Positions 1-5,473 of a DNA stretch of 6,806 nt are shown here, piece by piece (within the stretch, counting starts at the first letter, position 1; each line of letters starts with the position of its first letter). A model generated the notes under the pieces. It was given only the letters and a program-made list of their open reading frames with translations. It searched no databases and was not told where the DNA came from. Origin of the DNA: Paracoccaceae bacterium (GTDB lineage Bacteria > Pseudomonadota > Alphaproteobacteria > Rhodobacterales > Rhodobacteraceae); assembly GCA_007121115.1 (NCBI GenBank), contig SKMI01000079.1, positions 1 through 6,806 on the forward strand. Direction: 5' to 3'. The translations under genes and the position numbers were made by a program.

Positions 1-614
1 GCCATGACGAAGTGGTGCACGGCAAGGGCTCGATGCTGGCCAGGATGCCGGGCGACAACTGGCAGAAATTCGCCAACCTGCGCGCCTATTACGGGTTCAT
101 GTGGGGGCACCCGGGCAAGAAACTTCTGTTCATGGGCTGCGAATTCGGCCAGCGGGCGGAATGGAACCACGACAGCGAACTGCCCTGGGACGAGGCGGCG
201 CAACCGGCGAACGCGGGGCTGCAGCGGTTGGTGCGCGACCTGAACGCGCTTTACCGCGACACCCCCGCGCTCCACGCCCGCGATTGCGAGCCCGAAGGCT
301 TCGGCTGGCTGGACGGCGGCGCCACCGAGCTTTCGGTGATTGCATTTTCACGCCACGCCCCCGATGCGCCCGCCGTCGCGGTGATCTGCAACTTCACCCC
401 CATGCCGCGCCGCTGGCGCTGCCCGCTGCCCGCGCCCGGGCGCTGGCGCGAGGCGCTGAACACCGACGCACCCGAATATGGCGGCACCGGCGTGGGCAAC
501 GGCGGCGCGGTGATGGCCGCGGAAGCGCCGAGCATGGGCCAGCCGGCTTCGGCCGAGATCGAACTGCCGCCGCTGGCCACGCTGTTCCTGATCCACGACC
601 CGGAGAGTGGCTGA
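1..614 (+). CDS. glgB: 1,4-alpha-glucan branching enzyme, C-terminal part (5'-truncated by window edge)
   Basis: The reading frame enters at base 3 and ends at TGA 612-614, giving 203 visible residues of a protein usually about 730 long (E. coli 728). It transfers alpha-1,4 segments to alpha-1,6 positions on growing glycogen in the cytoplasm. The fragment opens with HDEVVHGKGS, the last conserved GH13 region. Its Asp is the transition-state-stabilising residue of the family. Next come RMPGDNWQKFANLRAYYG, GKKLLFMGCEFGQ and EWNHDSELPW, all close to E. coli GlgB. The C-terminal all-beta domain follows, with CNFTPMPR, WREALNTD, GNGG and the terminal LPPLATLFL motif. The nucleophile and acid/base residues lie upstream of the window. 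Codons 12-14 (GTG) are internal, so a start there would be false. No frameshift is seen. The gene stops 61 nt before glgC on the same strand. Identification is secure from motif order. Confidence 0.97.
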   Translation, partial: HDEVVHGKGSMLARMPGDNWQKFANLRAYYGFMWGHPGKKLLFMGCEFGQRAEWNHDSELPWDEAAQPANAGLQRLVRDLNALYRDTPALHARDCEPEGFGWLDGGATELSVIAFSRHAPDAPAVAVICNFTPMPRRWRCPLPAPGRWREALNTDAPEYGGTGVGNGGAVMAAEAPSMGQPASAEIELPPLATLFLIHDPESG

Positions 615-633
615 CCAGCCATGAAAGAGATAC

Positions 634-656
634 CCGGACCGCCCAGGGCGGGCCGG
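634..656 (+). promoter_or_regulatory. Intercistronic hairpin between glgB and glgC
   Basis: Bases 634-643 (CCGGACCGCC) pair with 647-656 (GGCGGGCCGG) around a 3-nt loop. This gives nine G-C pairs with a single A-G mismatch (638/652). No T-run follows, so it does not look like a rho-independent terminator. It ends 6 nt before the glgC ribosome binding site. Inferred roles are mRNA processing or stabilisation between glgB and glgC, or modulation of glgC translation. Chance pairing in GC-rich DNA cannot be excluded, although the stem fills much of the only sizeable spacer in the operon. Confidence 0.5.
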
Positions 657-662
657 ACCAAC

Positions 663-670
663 AGGGAGAG
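663..670 (+). promoter_or_regulatory. Ribosome binding site of glgC
   Basis: AGGGAGAG is a strong purine-rich Shine-Dalgarno-like sequence ending 5 nt before the ATG at 676. It favours this start over the in-frame ATG at 712 (codon 13), which would leave almost nothing before the AGGRGSRL nucleotide-binding loop. Confidence 0.8.
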
Positions 671-675
671 CCATC

Positions 676-1944
676 ATGTCCCCAGCCCCCTTCCGGCTTT
701 CATCCCGCGCCATGGCCTTTGTCCTGGCCGGCGGTCGCGGCTCACGGCTGAAGGAGTTGACCGATGACCGCGCCAAGCCCGCGGTTTATTTCGGCGGCAA
801 GACTCGGATCATCGATTTCGCGCTGTCCAACGCGCTGAACTCGGGCATCCGCAAGATGGCCATCGCCACGCAATACAAGGCCCATTCGCTGATCCGCCAC
901 TGCCAGCGCGGCTGGAATTTCTTTCGCGCCGAGCGCAACGAATACCTCGATATCCTGCCCGCCTCGCAGCGGGTGGACGAGGTGCATTGGTATCAGGGCA
1001 CGGCCGATGCGGTCTATCAGAACATCGACATCGTCGACAGCTACGGAATTGATTACGTTGTGATTCTGGCGGGCGATCACATCTACAAGATGGATTACGA
1101 GGTGATGCTGCGCGAGCATGTGGAAACCGGCGCGGACGTGACCGTCGGCTGCCTGACAGTGCCGCGGATGGAGGCCACGGCCTTTGGCGTGATGCATGTG
1201 GACCACGCCGGGCGGATCACCGATTTCCTGGAAAAGCCCGCTGACCCACCGGGGATGCCCGATGACCCGGACCGCGCGCTGGCGTCGATGGGGATCTACG
1301 TGTTCCGCTGGAAATTCCTGCGCCAGCGTCTGATGGAGGATGCCAACGACCCCAACTCGCGGCGCGATTTCGGCGGCGACATCATCCCTGACGTGGTCAG
1401 GAACGGCAAGGCGATGGCGCACAGGTTTGACGACAGTTGCGTGCGCCACCGCGCCGATGCACCCGCTTACTGGCGCGACGTGGGCACGGTGGATGCCTTC
1501 TGGCAGGCCAATATCGACCTGACCGATTTCGACCCCGATCTGGACCTGTGGGACACCAACTGGCCGATCTGGACCTATTCCGAGAGCGTCCCACCCGCCA
1601 AGTTCATCCACGATGACCCCGACCGGCGCGGGCTGGCGATCAGTTCGCTGGTCTCGGGCGGGTGCATCATCTCGGGGACCGAGGTGCGCAATTCGCTGCT
1701 GTTCACCGGGGTACATACGAATTCCTATTCCAAGCTGGACCAGGTGGTCGCCCTGCCCTATGCCGAAATCGCCCGCCACGCGCGGCTGAGCAAGGTGGTG
1801 CTGGATCGCCGGGTTCACATTCCGCAAGGGCTGGTGGTGGGCGAGGACCCCGAGGAGGATCGCAAATGGTTCCGCGTGACCGACAGCGGCGTGACGCTCA
1901 TCACCCAGCCGATGCTGGACCGGCGGGCAGCGGCCGTGGGCTGA
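676..1944 (+). CDS. glgC: Glucose-1-phosphate adenylyltransferase (ADP-glucose pyrophosphorylase)
   Basis: It makes ADP-glucose and pyrophosphate from ATP and glucose-1-phosphate, the committed and allosterically controlled step of bacterial glycogen synthesis. The cytoplasmic enzyme is normally a homotetramer. The 422 residues match the family (E. coli 431). The N-terminal nucleotidyltransferase domain shows AGGRGSRL (18-25), RAKPAVYFGGK (32-42), WYQGTADAVYQN (105-116), LAGDHIY with catalytic Asp134 (E. coli Asp142), FLEKP with Lys187 (E. coli Lys195, glucose-1-phosphate binding) and YWRDVGT (265-271). The C-terminal left-handed beta-helix part includes SLVSGGCIISG (324-334) and ends near LITQPML. 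The N-terminus resembles the alphaproteobacterial type, which is generally activated by fructose-6-phosphate and pyruvate. One oddity is Asp31 in TDDRAKP, where I recall E. coli Lys39 and Agrobacterium Arg32. It is preceded by glgB and a hairpin, and followed 13 nt later by glgA. No promoter is visible. Confidence 0.98.
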   Translation: MSPAPFRLSSRAMAFVLAGGRGSRLKELTDDRAKPAVYFGGKTRIIDFALSNALNSGIRKMAIATQYKAHSLIRHCQRGWNFFRAERNEYLDILPASQRVDEVHWYQGTADAVYQNIDIVDSYGIDYVVILAGDHIYKMDYEVMLREHVETGADVTVGCLTVPRMEATAFGVMHVDHAGRITDFLEKPADPPGMPDDPDRALASMGIYVFRWKFLRQRLMEDANDPNSRRDFGGDIIPDVVRNGKAMAHRFDDSCVRHRADAPAYWRDVGTVDAFWQANIDLTDFDPDLDLWDTNWPIWTYSESVPPAKFIHDDPDRRGLAISSLVSGGCIISGTEVRNSLLFTGVHTNSYSKLDQVVALPYAEIARHARLSKVVLDRRVHIPQGLVVGEDPEEDRKWFRVTDSGVTLITQPMLDRRAAAVG

Positions 1945-1945
1945 G

Positions 1946-1970
1946 CGGGGGCGCCGTATGAAGCCGGCGC
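1946..1970 (+). promoter_or_regulatory. glgA translation initiation region with possible start-codon hairpin
   Basis: The 13-nt gap after glgC contains a G-run (1947-1951) as the likely Shine-Dalgarno, 6 nt before ATG 1958. GCGCCG (1951-1956) is perfectly complementary to CGGCGC (1965-1970), placing the start codon in an 8-nt loop (1957-1964). If it forms, initiation may depend on ribosomes arriving from glgC. The stem is only 6 bp in GC-rich DNA, so its regulatory meaning is inference. Confidence 0.35.
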
Positions 1971-3388
1971 TGGCCGTCGCCTCGGAATGCGTGCCGCTGG
2001 TCAAGACCGGGGGCCTGGCCGATGTGACCGGCGCGCTGCCGGGCGCCATGGCAGGCAACGGCTGGGCGCTGCGCACGCTGCTGCCCGGCTATCGCCCGGT
2101 GATGGCCGTTGCGGCCAATGCGGGCGCGCAACCGGTGCTGGACCTGCCGGGTTTGGCGGCGGGGGATGCGCGGGTGCTGGCGTTGCGTTACGCGGGGCTG
2201 GACCTTCTGGTGCTGAACGCGCCGCATCTCTATGACCGCGACGGCTCGCCCTATCTGGACGCCGGGGGCAACGACTGGAGCGACAACGACCTGCGCTTTG
2301 CCGCGCTCGCGCAGACGGCGGCGCGGATCGCGGGCGGCGCGCTGGAGGGCTGGGTGCCGCATCTGCTGCATCTGCATGACTGGCAGGCCGCGCTGGTGCC
2401 CGAATATCTGGCCGCGGAAGGAACGCGCGTGCCGGTGGTCCTGACCATTCACAACATTGCCTTTCACGGGCTGACCGCGCCCGACCGGATCGGCGCGCTG
2501 GGGCTGGACCCGGCCCGCTTCATCCCCGACGGCTATGAATACTACGGCCATGTGAGCGCGCTGAAGGCCGGGCTTCAGGGCGCGGACCGGATCACCACCG
2601 TCTCGCCCACCTATGCGCGCGAGTTGACCACGCCGGAATTCGGCATGGGGCTGGATGGCGTGATCAGGGCGCGCGCGGGCGTGCTGACCGGCATCCTGAA
2701 CGGGATCGACACGCGGGTCTGGAACCCGCGCAAGGACCCCCACGTCCGCCGCTACCAGACCCCACGCGGCAAGGCCGCCAACCGAAAGCGGCTGCGCGCC
2801 GAATTCGGCCTGCCCGCGGCACCGGGGCCGCTGGCGGTCGTGATTTCGCGGCTGACCACGCAGAAGGGGCTGGACCTGCTGCTGGACGCCCTGCCCGCCT
2901 TCACCGCCGCGGGCGGTCAACTGGCGCTGCTGGGCTCGGGCGACCGGGCGCTGGAAAACGCCTGGCTTCAGGCTGCGCGGGACAGCGATGCGGTGGCGGT
3001 GCGCATCGGCTATGACGAAACGCTCGCGCACCGGATGTTCGCGGGCGGCGACGCGGTGCTGGTCCCGTCGCGGTTCGAACCCTGCGGGCTGACCCAGCTT
3101 TACGCGCTGCGCTACGGCGCGGTGCCGGTGGTGGCGCGCACCGGGGGGCTGGCCGACACCGTGATCCACGCCAACGACGCCGCCCTGCGCGCGGGCACCG
3201 CCACGGGTCTGGTCCACGCCCCAGACGATGCCGAAGCGCTGGCGACCGCGCTCACCGACCTTTGCCTCCTGCACGCGCAGTCCGAGCGCTGGTCCCTGAT
3301 CCAGGCCAATGGCATGAAGCACCCGGTGGGCTGGGAGGTCTCAAGCGCGCAATACGCGGCGCTTTATGACGCGATGATGGTGAGCTGA
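1958..3388 (+). CDS. glgA: Glycogen synthase (ADP-glucose type, GT5)
   Basis: It transfers glucose from ADP-glucose to the non-reducing end of alpha-1,4-glucan chains, using the product of the neighbouring glgC. Its 476 residues nearly equal E. coli GlgA (477). The GT-B fold motifs are in order. The N-terminal domain has SECVPLVKTGGLADVTGALP (9-28), with the KTGGL sugar-nucleotide loop at Lys16. It also has APHLYDRDGSPY (88-99), HLHDW (138-142), TIHNIAFHG (163-171) and TTVSPTYARE (213-222). The C-terminal domain has GILNGID (245-251), SRLTTQKGLD with Arg298 and Lys303 (E. coli Arg300/Lys305), LLGSGD (324-329), and SRFEPCGLTQLYALRYG (371-387) with the catalytic-site Glu374 (E. coli Glu377). 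TGGLADTV (395-402) follows. No key residue is missing. The ATG at 1958 aligns with the family N-terminus (MKPALAVASE), so no upstream start is needed. The stop codon abuts the glgX start, suggesting translational coupling. Confidence 0.98.
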   Translation: MKPALAVASECVPLVKTGGLADVTGALPGAMAGNGWALRTLLPGYRPVMAVAANAGAQPVLDLPGLAAGDARVLALRYAGLDLLVLNAPHLYDRDGSPYLDAGGNDWSDNDLRFAALAQTAARIAGGALEGWVPHLLHLHDWQAALVPEYLAAEGTRVPVVLTIHNIAFHGLTAPDRIGALGLDPARFIPDGYEYYGHVSALKAGLQGADRITTVSPTYARELTTPEFGMGLDGVIRARAGVLTGILNGIDTRVWNPRKDPHVRRYQTPRGKAANRKRLRAEFGLPAAPGPLAVVISRLTTQKGLDLLLDALPAFTAAGGQLALLGSGDRALENAWLQAARDSDAVAVRIGYDETLAHRMFAGGDAVLVPSRFEPCGLTQLYALRYGAVPVVARTGGLADTVIHANDAALRAGTATGLVHAPDDAEALATALTDLCLLHAQSERWSLIQANGMKHPVGWEVSSAQYAALYDAMMVS

Positions 3389-3391
3389 ATG
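3379..3391 (+). promoter_or_regulatory. glgX ribosome binding site and zero-gap glgA/glgX junction
   Basis: GGTGAG (3379-3384), inside the last glgA codons, lies 4 nt before ATG 3389. That ATG directly follows the glgA TGA (3386-3388), so the junction reads TGAATG. The spacing supports this start over the in-frame ATGs at 3404 (codon 6) and 3422 (codon 12). The arrangement is typical of re-initiation by terminating ribosomes. Confidence 0.65.
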
Positions 3392-5473
3392 GCGCAATAC
3401 ACGATGACCCGCGGGCGCTACATGCGCATCGGCGCCGAATTTGATGGCGACGGGGTGAATTTCGCCGTGTTTTCGGAACATGCCACCGGCATCGACCTGT
3501 GCCTGTTTTCGCCCGATGGCGCCCGCGAACTGGCGCGCCTGCCCCTGCCCGAACGCACCGGCTATGTCTGGCACGGCCGCGTGCCCGGGTTGGTGCCGGG
3601 GCAGCTTTACGGCTACCGCGCCCATGGCCCCTACGCGCCCGAGCAGGGCCACCGCTTCAACCCGCACAAGCTGTTGCTGGACCCCTATGCCAAGCGCATC
3701 ACCGGTCACCCCCGCTGGTCCGAGGCGCTTTACGGCTACAACACCGCCGCCAAGTCGCAGGATCTGACCTTCAACACCCGCGACTCGGCGCGGTTCATGC
3801 CGAAATGCGTGGTCGAGGATCCCAGCTTCCACTGGGGCAACGACCGCCCTCCCGCGCACACCATCGCGCAAAGCGTGATCTACGAGGCGCATGTGAAGGG
3901 TTACACCGCCCTGCGCGATGTCCACCACGCGGGCCATTTCCTGGCGCTGGCTTCGGACGAGGCGGTGGACCATCTGCTGGACCTGGGCGTGACGGCGATC
4001 GAGCTCTTGCCCGTGCAGGCCTTCCTGAACGACAGGTTCCTGGTCGACCGGAACCTGACGAATTACTGGGGCTACCAGCCCATCGGATATTTCGCGCCCG
4101 AGCCGCGCTACATGTCCACCGGCCAGATCGCCGAGTTCCAGCACGTGGTCAAACGTCTGCACGCCGCCGGGATCGAGGTGATCCTGGACGTGGTCTACAA
4201 CCATACCGGCGAGGGTTCCGAGCTTGGCCCCACGCTGTCCTTCCGGGGGCTGGACAATCGCAGCTATTACCGGCTGGTCGCGGACAACCCGCGCCACTGC
4301 ATCAATGACACCGGCTGCGGCAACACGCTGAACCTGGACCATCCCATGGTGCTGCGCATGGTCATGGACAGCCTGCGCTACTGGGTCGAGGCGATGCATG
4401 TGGACGGCTTCCGCTTCGATCTGGCGTCCACGCTCGCGCGCGATGATAACGGGTTCCAGCCCAACGGCGCGTTCTTTGCCGCGATCCGGCAGGACCCGGT
4501 GCTCAGCCGCGTCAAGCTGATCGCCGAGCCCTGGGATATCGGACCCGGCGGCTATCAGCTTGGCGCCTATCCCCACCCGTTCCTGGAATGGAATGACAAG
4601 TTCCGCGACGGGGTGCGCCGGTTCTGGCGCGGCGACGACGGGCTGGCGCGCGATCTGGCCACGCGGATCACCGGCTCGGCGGAACAGTTCGACCATTCGG
4701 GCCGGTCGGCCACCAGTTCGGTGAATTTCATCAGCGCACATGACGGGATGACCCTCCGCGATCTGGTCAGCTATTCCCGCAAGCACAACGAGGCCAACAA
4801 GGAAGCCAACCACGACGGCCATGGCGAGGATTTCTGCGACAACATGGGCCATGAGGGGCCAACCGACGATCCCGCCATCTCCGCCGCCCGCGCGCAGCGG
4901 TCGCGCAACATGTTGGCCACCACGCTCTTGTCGCAGGGCACGCCGATGCTGCTGGCGGGCGACGAGATCGGGCACACGCAGAAGGGCAACAACAACACCT
5001 ATTGCCAGGACAACGAACTGACCTGGCTGGACTGGTCCCGCGCCGACCGGGGGCTGATGGCCTTTACCCGCAAGCTGATCGCCTTTCGCACCGCGCATCC
5101 GATCCTGCGCCAGAAACGCTTCCTGCACTCGCGCCCGCGCGACGCCGATGGGACCGATGATCTGATCTGGTGGCATCCTTCGGGGCGGCGCATGACGCCC
5201 GAGGACTGGCAGGACCCGGAGCTGGCCAATGTCTGCGTGGAATTCCGGACCGCGTCGGGGACGCCTGAATATGACGATCTGGAATACGCGATCTTCGTGA
5301 TCTTCAATGCCGGGTCCGAGCTGCATGTCGCCCTGCCCCACCCGCCTGAAGGGCAGATCTGGTCGCGCCACATCAACACCGCCGAGCCCGAGGCCCCGCC
5401 GCAGACGCTGGCGGCCATCGTCCATGTGCCCGCGCATTCGGTCTCGGCGCTGGTGCTCGAGGGGCCGGGATGA
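3389..5473 (+). CDS. glgX: Glycogen debranching enzyme GlgX (isoamylase-type, GH13)
   Basis: It hydrolyses alpha-1,6 branch points, classically the short stubs left by glycogen phosphorylase, and releases maltodextrins. At 694 residues it is somewhat longer than E. coli GlgX (657). An N-terminal CBM48-like beta domain (about 12-130) has GAEFDGDGVNFAVFSEHA, YGYRAHGPY (74-82) and GHRFNPHKLLLDPYA (87-101). The catalytic barrel shows YEAHVKGYT (165-173), NYWGYQPIGYFAPEPRY (225-241), region I DVVYNH (267-272), region II DGFRFD with nucleophile Asp344, region III IAEPWD with acid/base Glu380, and region IV SAHDG with Asp452. GLDNRSYY (287-294), TGCGNTLN (308-315) and GNNNTYCQDNELTWLDW (533-549) are GlgX signatures. 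The C-terminal beta domain (about 585-694) contains MTPEDWQDP (602-610) and YAIFVIFNAG (633-642). Its products fit the downstream malQ. The gene begins immediately after glgA and overlaps malQ by 4 nt. TreX-like isoamylases are the nearest alternative, but operon context favours GlgX. Confidence 0.97.
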   Translation: MAQYTMTRGRYMRIGAEFDGDGVNFAVFSEHATGIDLCLFSPDGARELARLPLPERTGYVWHGRVPGLVPGQLYGYRAHGPYAPEQGHRFNPHKLLLDPYAKRITGHPRWSEALYGYNTAAKSQDLTFNTRDSARFMPKCVVEDPSFHWGNDRPPAHTIAQSVIYEAHVKGYTALRDVHHAGHFLALASDEAVDHLLDLGVTAIELLPVQAFLNDRFLVDRNLTNYWGYQPIGYFAPEPRYMSTGQIAEFQHVVKRLHAAGIEVILDVVYNHTGEGSELGPTLSFRGLDNRSYYRLVADNPRHCINDTGCGNTLNLDHPMVLRMVMDSLRYWVEAMHVDGFRFDLASTLARDDNGFQPNGAFFAAIRQDPVLSRVKLIAEPWDIGPGGYQLGAYPHPFLEWNDKFRDGVRRFWRGDDGLARDLATRITGSAEQFDHSGRSATSSVNFISAHDGMTLRDLVSYSRKHNEANKEANHDGHGEDFCDNMGHEGPTDDPAISAARAQRSRNMLATTLLSQGTPMLLAGDEIGHTQKGNNNTYCQDNELTWLDWSRADRGLMAFTRKLIAFRTAHPILRQKRFLHSRPRDADGTDDLIWWHPSGRRMTPEDWQDPELANVCVEFRTASGTPEYDDLEYAIFVIFNAGSELHVALPHPPEGQIWSRHINTAEPEAPPQTLAAIVHVPAHSVSALVLEGPG
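5459..5473 (+). promoter_or_regulatory. malQ ribosome binding site and ATGA overlap with glgX
   Basis: GAGGGG (5459-5464), within the last glgX codons, sits 5 nt before the malQ ATG at 5470. The malQ start shares bases with the glgX stop (ATGA, 5470-5473). The good Shine-Dalgarno and spacing fix this start, and the overlap indicates coupled translation. Confidence 0.75.

Noticed and set aside
634..656. Rho-independent terminator after glgB
   Set aside because: The hairpin lacks a following T-run and the downstream gene has its ribosome binding site 6 nt later, so a terminator is not supported.
621..767. Small plus-strand frame of 48 codons starting at ATG 621 in the glgB-glgC spacer
   Set aside because: It has no Shine-Dalgarno, runs into glgC in another frame, has a Pro/Arg-rich composition typical of shifted GC-rich sequence, and spans the hairpin.
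742..2076. Minus-strand open frame of 444 codons opposite glgC and the start of glgA
   Set aside because: It is in codon register with glgC and ends exactly at a sense TCA serine codon (742-744), as expected for a shadow frame.
2798..2809. 12-bp perfect palindrome GCCGAATTCGGC inside glgA
   Set aside because: It encodes conserved-looking Ala-Glu-Phe-Gly in frame, lies mid-gene, and similar GAATTC contexts arise elsewhere from Glu/Asn-Phe/Ser codons. There is no sign of a regulatory site.
1901..3322. Minus-strand open frame of 473 codons opposite glgA
   Set aside because: It has the same codon-register artefact as the frame opposite glgX. The sense strand encodes a full-length glycogen synthase.
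3341..5437. Minus-strand open frame of 698 codons opposite glgX
   Set aside because: It is in exact codon register with glgX, so its stops would require TTA, CTA or TCA codons in the sense gene, which are rare in this GC-rich DNA. The translation has no recognisable family and glgX has unmistakable motifs.
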